Positions 24,380 through 33,272 of a stretch of DNA of 64,000 bases are shown in pieces; position 1 is the stretch's first letter; every line of letters starts with the position of its first letter. The notes beneath the pieces were generated by a model, which saw only the letters and a list, made by a program, of their open reading frames with translations, had not been told where the DNA came from and did not search any database. Made by a program: the position numbers and the translations under genes. This stretch comes from Paractinoplanes atraurantiacus (lineage in GTDB: Bacteria; Actinomycetota; Actinomycetes; Mycobacteriales; Micromonosporaceae): the NCBI RefSeq assembly GCF_900215205.1, contig NZ_OBDY01000007.1:124001-188000 (forward strand). The letters run 5' to 3'.

Positions 24380-26184
24380 CGGTCCTCCTGGTCGTGCGGG
24401 ACGGGCGTCAGCGCCCGGGCCCGCGCAAGCACGGCGTCGGCGGCACGCAGCCTGGCGCGTACCGTGTCGAGCTCCTGCTGGGCGGCGGCCCGCCGTTTGG
24501 CGCGCCCGGCCGCGTCCTCGGCGGCCGCCGCGTCGATCTCGGCGATGTGCGCGTCCAGGTCGCGCAGCCTCTTCTCCACGGCGTCGTCCACGGCCACCGA
24601 CAGCGCGTACTGCAGGTCGGTGAACCGGTTGGCGATCTCGTCGGCCAGCGCGGCCCGGGCCTCGCCGAGCACGTCGCGCAGCCAGATCCGGGCCTGCTGG
24701 CGGTCCTGCTGCACCCGCCGCCGGTACAGCACGTAGCCGCCGGCGGCCAGGCCGAGGCCGATCCCGGCGACCGGCACGAGCAGCCCGCCGGCGGCGAAGA
24801 CGGACACGCCGAGGATGGCGCCGCGCCCGGCCATGAACGCGATGCCGCCGGCCGACAACGCGATGAGCAGGTTGTCGGCCGAGCCGTCGCGCGGCGGGGC
24901 GGCGTCCATGGCGTGCCGCAGCGACGCGTTGAGCCGCCCCAGCATGGCGGCCCGTTCCGCCTCGTCGAACACCGACGCCAGGACCCGGTCGCCGACCTGC
25001 GCGAACGTCTCCTCCAGGCCCTGCGACAGCTCGACGGCCAGGGCTTGCAGCTCGGCGTCGAGGGCGTCCGGCAGCTGGGCCAGGGCCTCACCGCGGCCGG
25101 TGTCGACCCGGGCCGAGAACTCCTGCTGCATGGCGGCGATGCGGGTGCGCAGCTGCCCGACGGTCTCCACCCGGGCCCGCTGCGTCTCGGTCGACAGCAG
25201 CAGCGTCCACTGCCGCGACTCGGTGCGCTTGCGGGCGGCCAGCGCGGCCCGCTCGGCCCGCACCTGCGCCACCCGCACCGGGTCGGCGTCGGCCGCCCGC
25301 ACCCGGTCGGCGGCCGCCTCCTCCAGGCGTACGAGATCGGCCCGCGAAGCTCTCAGAACGTTGGCCAGTTGCAGCTGGTGCCCGCGCCCGGCCAGCTCGA
25401 CCAGGGCGTGCTGCAACTCGGCGATCTTCGACGCCTCCACCAGCGCGGCCTGCTCGGCCGGGCCGGACTGCACGGCCAGCTCGGCCAGCAGCGACGACAC
25501 CGGAAACCAGGGGGCGTCGCCGAAGCGGGGGGCGTGCGCGCGCAGCAGCGCCTGATTGTCCTCGGCGATGCGCCGCCACCCGGGAAAAGCGTCAACCTTG
25601 GTCAGGGCGAACACGACCGCATCGACCCGTTCGCTGGCCGCCACGAGAAAATCGAGCTCGGGCTTGGACAGCGGCGCCGACGCGTCGGCGACGAACATCA
25701 GCGCGGTGGCCCGCTCCACAGCGGCCAGGGCGACGGTGGCGTGCGCCGGGTCGAGGCCGCCGACGCCGGGGGTGTCGAGCAGGCTCACGTAGCGCAGCAG
25801 CGGCGCCGGGTGCGCCACCTCGATGCGCCGGGCCCGCTGCGCGCCGGTCGCCCACCCGGCCAGGTCGTCGATCGCGATCGGCTCGGCCGCGCCGGGCAGC
25901 CACGCTTTGGCCGCGAACTCGCCGGGCACGAACTGCAGGTAGGTGGCGGTGGCCACGGCCGCGTCGACCGGGGACAGGCCGGGCACCCCGAGCAGCGCGT
26001 TGATCAGCGAGCTCTTGCCGCGCTTGGTCTCACCGACGATGACCACCTGCGGGCGGGTCAGCCGCACCCGCCGCAGCTCGGCCAGCTCGGCGCCGGCGTC
26101 AGGGTCCTGGCTTTTGACGTACGCCAGGGTGTCGCGCACGGCCGCGTCGAGAACACTGGCGAGATCGCCGCCGGGCCTGCTCAT
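24376..26184 (-). CDS. dynamin-like GTPase with membrane segment
   Basis: A 602-residue dynamin-family protein. G1/P-loop GETKRGKSS is at 51-59, G3 DTPGVGG follows, and G4 FALTKVD is clear. A helical middle region leads to a long hydrophobic hairpin in the last third (AFMAGRGAILGVSVFAAGG then LLVPVAGIGLGLAAGGYVL), then coiled-coil tail helices. This resembles IniA-type bacterial dynamins, which remodel membranes. It overlaps both neighbours by ATGA. Bacterial dynamins help with membrane repair and, in some species, tolerance to phage or antibiotics; the role here is inferred. Confidence 0.9.
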   Translation of the reverse strand: MSRPGGDLASVLDAAVRDTLAYVKSQDPDAGAELAELRRVRLTRPQVVIVGETKRGKSSLINALLGVPGLSPVDAAVATATYLQFVPGEFAAKAWLPGAAEPIAIDDLAGWATGAQRARRIEVAHPAPLLRYVSLLDTPGVGGLDPAHATVALAAVERATALMFVADASAPLSKPELDFLVAASERVDAVVFALTKVDAFPGWRRIAEDNQALLRAHAPRFGDAPWFPVSSLLAELAVQSGPAEQAALVEASKIAELQHALVELAGRGHQLQLANVLRASRADLVRLEEAAADRVRAADADPVRVAQVRAERAALAARKRTESRQWTLLLSTETQRARVETVGQLRTRIAAMQQEFSARVDTGRGEALAQLPDALDAELQALAVELSQGLEETFAQVGDRVLASVFDEAERAAMLGRLNASLRHAMDAAPPRDGSADNLLIALSAGGIAFMAGRGAILGVSVFAAGGLLVPVAGIGLGLAAGGYVLYRRRVQQDRQQARIWLRDVLGEARAALADEIANRFTDLQYALSVAVDDAVEKRLRDLDAHIAEIDAAAAEDAAGRAKRRAAAQQELDTVRARLRAADAVLARARALTPVPHDQEDR

Positions 26185-27671
26185 GAGCGCACCTGCTGGG
26201 CCAGCAGGTGGAAGCCGCGGTGGGCGATCTGCGCGACCCGTGACTGGGCCGGCCCGGCGCCGGCCACCGCGTAGACCCGCCACCGGTTGGCCGCGGCCAC
26301 CGCGGCGGCGGCCAGCTCCTCGGTGCCCGCCTCGGGAAGCCGCAGGATCCAGCGCGGGTCCTCCGAGGTGGCCAGGCGGGTCAGCTCCTGCTCCCACTCC
26401 ACCGGCAGGCTCACCGCGCCGGTGGCGACCCGCTGGGCGGCGTCCAGCAGCCGCAGCCGGTGATAGGCCGGGTCGCGCAGCAGCCCCTCCACGGCGTCGC
26501 GCAGCACCTCCCGGTCGTGCGGGTCACGGCAGTGCCCGGCCAGCCGCTCGAGCCGCGCGAGGGCCCACCCGGCCTTGATCGCGTCGGAGCGCCACCGGAA
26601 CGTCTCCTCCAGACTCTGCCGCAGCCGCGGGAACCCGGACGCGGCGACCAGCCGCCGCACCAGCTCACCGGTCGACAGCCGCGGCTCGGCGGCCAGCTGC
26701 GCCACCGCGAAGCCGATGCCGTACAGGTCGAGCAGGCCGAGCAGCCGCTCCCGCTGATCGGCGGGAACCGGTGCCGGCCGCGTACGGAACAGATCGGCCG
26801 AGGCCAGCAGCAGGCGCAAGTCGCCCTCACCCAGCCCGGCCAGCCGCTGCAGAGCGTCGCGGTCGGCGCCGGTGAGCCGGCCCGCCTCGCCGGTCTCGGC
26901 CAGCAGGCCCACGACCGGGACGACATCGGAGACGGTCCGGGCCAGCAGCTGCGCCTGCTGCACGGCGAGAGGCTCGGCCACCGGCCACGGGTCGGTGGCC
27001 CCACCGGCCAGCGTGTCGGCCTTGCCGAACACGCCCAGCGCGTTGATCGGGCTCGACGCGAGCCGGGCCGAGGCGTCCCGGAACGCCTCCAGGGCCTGCA
27101 CGTCGTCGGCCCGCACCGCCTGGGTGAACACGTACACGACGGCCTCGGCCGCGGCGACCTCTGAGGCGGAGTCGGCGTCGATGTCGGCGTCGAACGGCGC
27201 CGTGCCGACCGCCTCGGCCGCCCGGTCGCTGACCACGGTGTCGGTCGAGGCCAGCCCCGGCGTGTCGACCACGGTCAGCTCACGCAGCTTCTCACTGGTC
27301 AACGTCACGTCGACGTAGGCGACCTTGGCCAGCGGCACACCGAGCCGCTGCGGGATCATGCCGTCGTCGCCGAGCGGAAGGCTGCGCCGCAGCCCGTCAC
27401 GGCACACCACATCGACCCGGTCGGCCGGCCCGTACCGGAACCGGGTGACCACCCGGGTGCACTCGCCGACCGCCGTCGGGGCCACCCGGCGCCCGATCAA
27501 CGCGTTGACGAGTGTCGACTTTCCGGCTTTCAGGCGGCCCGCGATCGCAACCCGCAGCGGCTCACCGAGACGATCGTGGATCTGTCTGACCTGGTTACCG
27601 GCCTCCGGGCCGACACGACCGACCAGTTGATCACACAGCGTCGCTAGGCTGACGCTCAACGGGCCGCTCAC
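26181..27671 (-). CDS. second dynamin-like GTPase, first gene of the operon
   Basis: A 496-residue GTPase: P-loop GRLKAGKST at 45-53, switch Thr in ECTRVVTRFRYG, G3 VVDTPGLAST at about 136-145, and a G4-like FGKAD. The C-terminal half is helical without a membrane hairpin, so it likely pairs with the membrane-inserting partner downstream, as IniC pairs with IniA or DynB with DynA. The start is GTG at 27671. It is divergently transcribed from the large LuxR-type regulator across about 170 bp. Confidence 0.9.
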   Translation of the reverse strand: MSGPLSVSLATLCDQLVGRVGPEAGNQVRQIHDRLGEPLRVAIAGRLKAGKSTLVNALIGRRVAPTAVGECTRVVTRFRYGPADRVDVVCRDGLRRSLPLGDDGMIPQRLGVPLAKVAYVDVTLTSEKLRELTVVDTPGLASTDTVVSDRAAEAVGTAPFDADIDADSASEVAAAEAVVYVFTQAVRADDVQALEAFRDASARLASSPINALGVFGKADTLAGGATDPWPVAEPLAVQQAQLLARTVSDVVPVVGLLAETGEAGRLTGADRDALQRLAGLGEGDLRLLLASADLFRTRPAPVPADQRERLLGLLDLYGIGFAVAQLAAEPRLSTGELVRRLVAASGFPRLRQSLEETFRWRSDAIKAGWALARLERLAGHCRDPHDREVLRDAVEGLLRDPAYHRLRLLDAAQRVATGAVSLPVEWEQELTRLATSEDPRWILRLPEAGTEELAAAAVAAANRWRVYAVAGAGPAQSRVAQIAHRGFHLLAQQVRS

Positions 27672-27786
27672 CGCGACTCGTCAGCCGGGCACACTGTCGG
27701 TGAGAATGTGCAGACCACGGCCGTCCTCTCCATCTCATGCGGGGGCGGGCTCCCGCCGCGGGCACCAGCCTACGGAAGGCGGGAGG

Positions 27787-27802
27787 ACACGGGATCCCGT
27801 GT
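27787..27802. promoter_or_regulatory. 16-bp perfect palindrome in the divergent GTPase/LuxR gap
   Basis: ACACGGGATCCCGTGT is perfectly self-complementary. It lies 38 bp upstream of the LuxR-type gene start and 115 bp from the GTPase operon start. A second short repeat (GTGCC-A-GGCAC) follows at 27805-27815. Likely operator for a dimeric regulator, possibly autoregulation. Confidence 0.6.
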
Positions 27803-27840
27803 TCGTGCCAGGCACACGCCGAGCAGGGGGAGGAGATCAG

Positions 27841-30800
27841 GTGGCGGAAGCGCTGCACCCGGCCGCCGCCATGCTGCACCGTCCCGGCCTCGTCGTGCTG
27901 ACCGGCCCGCCCGGCTGCGGCCGCACCACCCTGCTGCGCCGGCTCAGCGCCGCCGTGCCCGGCCCGGTGCACGAGGGCGGCGGGCTGGCGATGCTGCAGA
28001 CCGTGCCCGCCCTGGCCCTGTCGAGGGCCGTGCGGGCCAAGCTTCCGGCGTACGACGTGCACCTGCTCGCCGAGGCCGTACGCTCGCGCGTGCGCGGCGG
28101 CCTGCTGGTCATCGACGACCTGCACTACACCGACCCGGCCACCCTGGCCGCCCTGCCGCTGCTGGCGGCCCACTGCCGGGTACTCGCCTCCGTCCGCACG
28201 CCACACCGGCTGCCCCCGGCGACCGAGACGGCGCTGCGCGCGGCGGCCACCGCCTGGATCGCGGTGCCGCCCCTGACCCCGCACGAGGCCACCGACCTGG
28301 CCCGGCGCAGCGCACCCCACCTGGAGGCGGCCGCCCTGACCGCGGTCGTCGACCGGGCCGGCGGCAACCCCCTGGCCGTGACCGCCCTGGCCCGCAACGC
28401 GGCCACCGGCGCGCGCCCGGCCGCCGGTGGCGCCGACATCGACCAGGTGGCGTACGCCATCGCGACGGCCCTGGCCGACCTGCCCCGCCCCGCCCGCACG
28501 GCGCTGGCCGCGCTGGGCCTGCTCGGCCGGCCCGCCCCCGCCGCCCTGCTCGGCGCCGGCGCGGCCGACCTGCGGGCGGCCGGCCTGGTCACCGCCGACC
28601 CGGACGGCGCCCTGCTGCCGGTGTCGACGTACGTGGCGGAAACGGCGGCGGGCCTGCTCGACGCCGCCGCCCGCGTCGACCTGCACACCCGCCTGGCCGA
28701 GCTCACCCCACCGGCCGAGGCCGCCCGCCACCTGGCCGCCGCCGGCGACCTGCGCGGCGCCCACCGCCGGGCCCTGACGGCCGCCGACCAGAGCACCGGC
28801 GGCGACCGGGCCGCCCTGCTGCTGTTCGCCTGCGAGCTCGACGTCCCCGTCGACCTGCGAGTCCGCCTGGCCGCCGCCGACGCGTTGCTGGCGGTGGGCC
28901 GCCCCGCCGCCGCGGCCCGGGTCCTCACCACCTCGGCGGAGCCCTCCAGGGCCGGCCGGCCGGCCGGCGACGCGTTCAGCGCCGACTTCGACTTCCCCCA
29001 CCCCCCGACCGCACCGTCCGGCACCGACCTCGACTTCGCCGCACGTTCCGGCTCCGATCTGAATTTCGCCGGCCCTTCCGCGGCGCGATCGGGCACCCAC
29101 TCCGCCTTCGCCGCGGGTTCCGGGACCGACCTCGATTTCGCCGATCCCTCCGCCGCCCGCACCGGCCGGAAGGTTCCGGGTTCGCCCTCGCAACTTTCCG
29201 ACGGCGACTTCGACTTCCCGAGACCCTCGCCGGGCGGCGCCGAATCCCCGGCTCAGCCCGCCGGCGGCGTCAACGCTCCGAGCTCCGCGGCGCCGGCGCG
29301 CCGGCGCGACGCGCCTGACGTGCTGTCCGGGGCGGCCCGGTCTCATCTGGACTCCGACTCGCTGCGCTCGCTCGAGCTGGAAGCCGACGTGCTGCGCGGG
29401 GAGGCCCTGCTGCAAGCCGGCGACCCGGCGGCGGCACGAGCCGCCGTGCACACCGTGCCCGACGCCGCCGCGGCCCCGGTCGTCGCCGGGCGCGACCGTG
29501 TCCTGCTGCTGGCCGAGCTCGACACCGACCCGGCCGCGGCCCGCGACCTCGCCGACAAGATCGCCGCAAGGCATCCCCGTCCGCCGGCCGGGGTGGCCGC
29601 CGCCCTGGCCGCCGTGCGGGCCCACTTCCGCCTGCCCGGCTGGGACACCGCACTGGCCGAGGCCGCCATGCCCGGCGCAGACCCACTGATCACCCGCTGG
29701 TCAGCGTGGCTGCTGGTCGAGCAGTTGGCCGCCGACGGCCGCCTGACCGAGTCGGCCTCGGTGGCGCTGCGCGCGGCCCGCGCCAGCGCCGCCGACCTGG
29801 CCTACGGCTGGCAGACCCGCTTCGCCGCGGCCGCCGACTGGGCCCTGGCCCTGCACGGCTCCACCATCGCCGACCCGGCCACCGGAGCCACGTCCACTTC
29901 GCCCGGCAGCGCCGCGAATCCGACCGGAGCTACGCCGGCCTCAGTCGGGGGCGCCGCCAACCCGACCGCAGACACGTCGCCCTCTGCCACCACCGCGAAT
30001 CCCACCGCAGCCATGTCGCCCTCCGGCCGGGCCGCGAATCCCGCCGGAACCACCTCAACCTCGGATGGCAGGGCCGCCGGCCTGACCGGAACCGCGTCAG
30101 CCCTGGCCGCCGGCGCTCCCGGCACGACTGGCGCCAGGTCAGACCCCGCCGCGTCGCCGCCCGGACCGGGCGGCGCCAGAGCGGCCACGCCCGGAAGCGG
30201 TTCCGGGCCCGCCGGCCCTGCGCAGGGTCTGGGTCACATGCGGCCCGGCGGCATCTACGGCGCGGCCACCCGTTCCGGCGAGCCGCTCCCGATTCCGGGC
30301 GCCTCCACTGGCGCCGGCGGCTCAGCGATGCCCACGCCTGGCGTGGGTGGCGTCCATGGACCGGACACCGGCCAACCCGGCTCGGCGTCCGGGACGGCGC
30401 CCGCGGTGGCCGCCGATGAGGTCATCGCCGAGCTGTGGGACGGTGCGGACGGGGTGCTGCGGCGGGCGGGCAACCTCACCGACCGGGCGCTTCCCGACGA
30501 GGCGCGCGGCTACGCCACGGCCGCGACCGCTCTGATCGAGGCCGACACCGGGCTGCTGGCGGCCGCCCGGGCGCATCTCGACGGTGGCCCCGCCCATCCG
30601 GCGACCTCGTGGGTGGCTCAGGAGACGGCCTGGCTCGACGGGCAACCGGACCGGGCCGTGACACCGGGCGGGGACGACGAGAGTGGGCTGCTGGCCGGGC
30701 TGCACGCGATCACGGCTCAATGGGCCGCTCACGATCTCGGCACTGACACCGCGCCGGTTGTTCCGGGCGGGCTTCCCGCGGCCGCCCGGCGTACGCTGAC

Positions 30801-31266
30801 CGCCTGGGCGACCGGGACCGGGTTCACCGCCGCGGCCGAGGGGTGGCGGCCCATCGCGCTGCGGGAGCGGATCCGGTGTCTGCTGGCGGCCGGGCTGACC
30901 GACACCGATCAGGCCCGGGCCGTCGAGGCTCTGCTGGCCGCCGAGCGGCTCGCCGACGCGGCCGGGCTGACCGTGCTGGCCGGCCGGGCCCGCCGGGGGC
31001 TGCGCCGGCACCGTGTGCACCGTGACACCCGCAGCAAACGGTCCGGCGACCAGCTGACCAGGCGGGAGACCGATGTGCTGCGGCTGGTCGCGGCGGGGGA
31101 GCCGACCCGCCGGATCGCCGGGCAGTTGGGCATCTCGGCCGAGACCGTCGACACGCACATCCGCGCCGGTATGCGCAAGCTCGGCGCCCGGACTCGTACG
31201 GAAGCCGCCGCCCTCGCTTTTGCCTCTCCCGCACGTCCCGACACGTCTGACAAGGATGGCCGGTGA
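27841..31266 (+). CDS. large LuxR-type ATPase regulator (LAL/STAND-like)
   Basis: An 1141-residue protein. N-terminal NTPase: Walker A TGPPGCGRTT (the usual Lys is Arg), Walker B GGLLVIDDLHYTDPAT, sensor-like RVLASVRTPH. The middle is helical and TPR-like, with two repetitive low-complexity inserts (28981-29170 and about 29870-30130). The C-terminal LuxR helix-turn-helix reads LTRRETDVLRLVAAGE, then RRIAGQLGISAETVDTHIRA. The GTG at 27841 is chosen because GGGGGAGGAG lies 5-6 nt upstream and the next segment starts the domain; the frame is open from 27700. LAL regulators are ligand- or ATP-switched activators. It is GTGA-coupled to a small HTH protein and divergent from the dynamin operon, its probable target. 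Confidence 0.88.
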   Translation: MAEALHPAAAMLHRPGLVVLTGPPGCGRTTLLRRLSAAVPGPVHEGGGLAMLQTVPALALSRAVRAKLPAYDVHLLAEAVRSRVRGGLLVIDDLHYTDPATLAALPLLAAHCRVLASVRTPHRLPPATETALRAAATAWIAVPPLTPHEATDLARRSAPHLEAAALTAVVDRAGGNPLAVTALARNAATGARPAAGGADIDQVAYAIATALADLPRPARTALAALGLLGRPAPAALLGAGAADLRAAGLVTADPDGALLPVSTYVAETAAGLLDAAARVDLHTRLAELTPPAEAARHLAAAGDLRGAHRRALTAADQSTGGDRAALLLFACELDVPVDLRVRLAAADALLAVGRPAAAARVLTTSAEPSRAGRPAGDAFSADFDFPHPPTAPSGTDLDFAARSGSDLNFAGPSAARSGTHSAFAAGSGTDLDFADPSAARTGRKVPGSPSQLSDGDFDFPRPSPGGAESPAQPAGGVNAPSSAAPARRRDAPDVLSGAARSHLDSDSLRSLELEADVLRGEALLQAGDPAAARAAVHTVPDAAAAPVVAGRDRVLLLAELDTDPAAARDLADKIAARHPRPPAGVAAALAAVRAHFRLPGWDTALAEAAMPGADPLITRWSAWLLVEQLAADGRLTESASVALRAARASAADLAYGWQTRFAAAADWALALHGSTIADPATGATSTSPGSAANPTGATPASVGGAANPTADTSPSATTANPTAAMSPSGRAANPAGTTSTSDGRAAGLTGTASALAAGAPGTTGARSDPAASPPGPGGARAATPGSGSGPAGPAQGLGHMRPGGIYGAATRSGEPLPIPGASTGAGGSAMPTPGVGGVHGPDTGQPGSASGTAPAVAADEVIAELWDGADGVLRRAGNLTDRALPDEARGYATAATALIEADTGLLAAARAHLDGGPAHPATSWVAQETAWLDGQPDRAVTPGGDDESGLLAGLHAITAQWAAHDLGTDTAPVVPGGLPAAARRTLTAWATGTGFTAAAEGWRPIALRERIRCLLAAGLTDTDQARAVEALLAAERLADAAGLTVLAGRARRGLRRHRVHRDTRSKRSGDQLTRRETDVLRLVAAGEPTRRIAGQLGISAETVDTHIRAGMRKLGARTRTEAAALAFASPARPDTSDKDGR
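28981..29170 (+). repeat. degenerate repeat inside the LuxR-type gene
   Basis: Imperfect in-frame repeats encode variants of ARSGSDLNFA, SGTDLDFA and SGTHSAFA, four or five copies at roughly 12-18 residue spacing. It interrupts the helical middle region of the regulator. Confidence 0.6.
29872..30130 (+). repeat. degenerate 39-42 nt tandem repeat inside the LuxR-type gene
   Basis: Units beginning AATCCGACCGG or close variants recur at 29917, 29959, 29998 and 30037 (steps 42, 39, 39), encoding 13-14 residue Ala/Thr/Pro/Ser repeats such as NPTGATPASVGGAA. The steps keep the frame. Weaker copies flank them. Confidence 0.65.
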
Positions 31267-31811
31267 CCAGACAGACCGACGCCCCTCGCCACGTCGTCGC
31301 CACCCCCGGCGACGCCGACACCGTGCTGCGCCGGCTCACCCGTGACGGCTGGGTGGCCCGCGACGGCTTCGCCCTTCCCGACCCCGGATGGGATGTGTCC
31401 AGCACCCGGCTGGTGCTGCACGGGCGCATCGGCGACGCCGACACCCTGCAGCTGGCCGTGCTGGCCGCCGCCCGCGGCGCCGGCATCGTGGCCGTCTGCG
31501 ACGCCGAGTCGCCGCTGGGCCGGGCCCTGGTCGACGACCTGTCGCGGCTGGGTCCCGTGCAGCACGGCGCCGCCGACCCGGTGCCGGCCGGCGGGAACAA
31601 CGTGACCGACCTGGTGCCCGAGCAGCGGGCCCTGCTCGACCGCCTGGCCGCCGGCGACACCATCGCCGCCGCCGCCGCGGCCGAGTTCCTGTCGCTGCGC
31701 ACCGCGAACCGCCGCATCGCCGAGGCCCGCGCCCTGTTCGGCGTCCGCACCACCCGCGAAGCCGTCCTGGCCTACCTGCGCCAGCGCGGCAGCGCCCCAC
31801 CGCCACGCTGA
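31263..31811 (+). CDS. small protein with LuxR-like HTH, coupled to the large LuxR regulator
   Basis: A 182-residue protein from a GTG overlapping the regulator stop (GTGA). The N-terminal 110 residues look like a receiver-like or Rossmann domain without an obvious phospho-Asp. The C-terminal part (LVPEQRALLDRLAAGDT, then AAAEFLSLRTANRRIAEARA, then a TTREAVLAYL end) matches the layout of a LuxR/NarL HTH with a degenerate recognition helix. Possibly a partner or antagonist of the large regulator. Confidence 0.72.
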   Translation: MTRQTDAPRHVVATPGDADTVLRRLTRDGWVARDGFALPDPGWDVSSTRLVLHGRIGDADTLQLAVLAAARGAGIVAVCDAESPLGRALVDDLSRLGPVQHGAADPVPAGGNNVTDLVPEQRALLDRLAAGDTIAAAAAAEFLSLRTANRRIAEARALFGVRTTREAVLAYLRQRGSAPPPR

Positions 31812-32515
31812 TGCGGGCGATCGTCTTCGACTTCTTCGGCACCCTGACCGATCCCGCCGCCGAAACCGCCCGCCGCACGTCGTTCACCGCCACCGCCGCC
31901 GCCCTGGGCGTTCCCGCGGCCGCGTTCTGGACCGCGATGTCCACCTCGTTCCCCGAACGCGCCACCGGCGTCCACGGCGACACCCGCGCCACCTTGCGCG
32001 AGATGGCCCGCCGTTGCGGCGTGACCCCCGCAGACGATCAACTGCTTGCGGCCGTACGCGTCCAGCACGCCGGCGCCGAACAAGTGCGCCGCCCCCGCCC
32101 CGGCGCGCTGCAGCTGCTCGACGATCTGCGCCGGGCCGGTTTCCGCCTGGCCGTCCTGAGCGACTGCAGCAGCGAACTCGTCGAAGCCTGGCCCCGCACC
32201 CCGTACGCCACCCGTGTCGACGCGACCGTCTTCTCCTGGCAGGAACGCCACCGCAAACCCGACCCGCGCCTGTACGCCACCGCCGCCGCCCGCCTGGGCG
32301 TGCCCGCCGAGCTGTGCTGGTTCGTCGGCGACGGCGGCAGCCGCGAACATCAGGGCGCCCACACCGCCGGCATGCGCCCGGTCCTGGTCACCAACGCCGC
32401 CCACCCGCACGCGGCCGCCCTGCGCGACGACCCGGACACGTGGCGCCCGCCCTACGCGATCGACGACCTCACCGCCCTGCCCACCGTGGTCACCGCGGCG
32501 AACGTCCCCACATGA
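31811..32515 (+). CDS. HAD-superfamily hydrolase
   Basis: A 234-residue HAD phosphatase-like enzyme. Motif I FDFFGTLTD places the nucleophile at Asp7, motif II is LAVLSDCSSE, the Lys is in RHRKPDPRLY, and motif III/IV is CWFVGDGGSREHQGA. The second Asp of the usual DxD is Phe, as in several dehalogenase-like HADs, so substrate type is uncertain. The ATG shares one base with the preceding stop. Confidence 0.9.
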   Translation: MRAIVFDFFGTLTDPAAETARRTSFTATAAALGVPAAAFWTAMSTSFPERATGVHGDTRATLREMARRCGVTPADDQLLAAVRVQHAGAEQVRRPRPGALQLLDDLRRAGFRLAVLSDCSSELVEAWPRTPYATRVDATVFSWQERHRKPDPRLYATAAARLGVPAELCWFVGDGGSREHQGAHTAGMRPVLVTNAAHPHAAALRDDPDTWRPPYAIDDLTALPTVVTAANVPT

Positions 32516-32604
32516 CGTCCGTCCGGCACGCCCGTGACTTCACCCCGAGCCGAACCGCCGGCTCGGTCAAGCGGCAAGGCCATGGTCTTCGTGCGTCACG
32601 CTAA
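32512..32604 (+). CDS. 30-residue peptide or decayed histidine-phosphatase start
   Basis: The ATG forms an ATGA overlap with the HAD stop. The product begins MTSVRHARD, recalling the MIFVRHAMP start of the downstream histidine phosphatase, and ends at 32604 with no further similarity. The coding sequences match at 17 of the first 21 bases. It may be a decayed duplicate, or a peptide with no role. Confidence 0.3.
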   Translation: MTSVRHARDFTPSRTAGSVKRQGHGLRASR

Positions 32605-32689
32605 TCGGCATTACCGCCACCCTCGCCCCGTAGCGTGGCGGGCCCGCGGCCGGTCGAACCGCCCGCCTGATAAAGCCGGCTGGCCATGA
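32582..32689 (+). CDS. 35-residue peptide or second decayed copy, coupled to the phosphatase gene
   Basis: ATG at 32582 starts MVFVRHANRH, the third VRHA-containing start in a row. Its TGA overlaps the ATG of the intact histidine phosphatase (ATGA at 32686-32689). The bases around the two ATGs (GGCCATGNTCTTCGTGCG) are nearly identical. Looks like a duplicated, decayed 5' end that may still couple translation into the real gene. Confidence 0.35.
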   Translation: MVFVRHANRHYRHPRPVAWRARGRSNRPPDKAGWP

Positions 32690-33201
32690 TCTTCGTGCGG
32701 CACGCCATGCCGGTGCTCGATCCCGCCGTACCGCCCGCCCGCTGGCACCTGGGCGACGAGGGCCGCGCCGCCGCCCGCCTCCTGCGCCTGCCCCGGGACG
32801 CCTACCTGGTGGCCAGCGACGAACCCAAGGCCGTGGAAACCCTGCGGCACGCCGTCCCCGGCGCCCCCGTGCACCAGGATCCCGGCTTCGCCGAAGTCCA
32901 CCGCCCCGCCGCCTGGCAGCCGGACCACCGCACCCTGGCCCGCGCCTACGTCGCCGGCACGCACGTGCCCGACGGCTGGGAGCCACCGGCCGCCGTGACC
33001 GCCCGTTTCGACGCGGCCGTCGACCGGCACCGGGCCCGTGCCGGCACCCGCCTGCTGGTCGTGGCCACCCACGGCATGGCTTTGACCTGCTGGCTCACCG
33101 CCCACGCCCTGATCACCGCCGACCCCGCCCGTTTCTGGGCCGGCTTGCGCTTCCCCGACCTCATCGAGATCGACCCCGCCGACCGCAAAGCACCGCACTG
33201 A
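32686..33201 (+). CDS. histidine phosphatase family protein
   Basis: A 171-residue member of the phosphoglycerate-mutase-like superfamily. The phospho-acceptor motif VRHA puts the catalytic His at residue 6; ASDEPKAVETL, DPGFAEVHRP, and VVATHGMALTCWL (second His) complete the site. The protein is shorter than SixA/GpmB relatives and probably hydrolyses small phosphoesters. Substrate unknown. Confidence 0.88.
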   Translation: MIFVRHAMPVLDPAVPPARWHLGDEGRAAARLLRLPRDAYLVASDEPKAVETLRHAVPGAPVHQDPGFAEVHRPAAWQPDHRTLARAYVAGTHVPDGWEPPAAVTARFDAAVDRHRARAGTRLLVVATHGMALTCWLTAHALITADPARFWAGLRFPDLIEIDPADRKAPH

Positions 33202-33272
33202 CCGACGCCGGCGCCCCGGCCGGCCCCAGCCAGGTCCCGGGCGAGTCCCGGGGGCCAAGCCGTACGCCGCGT

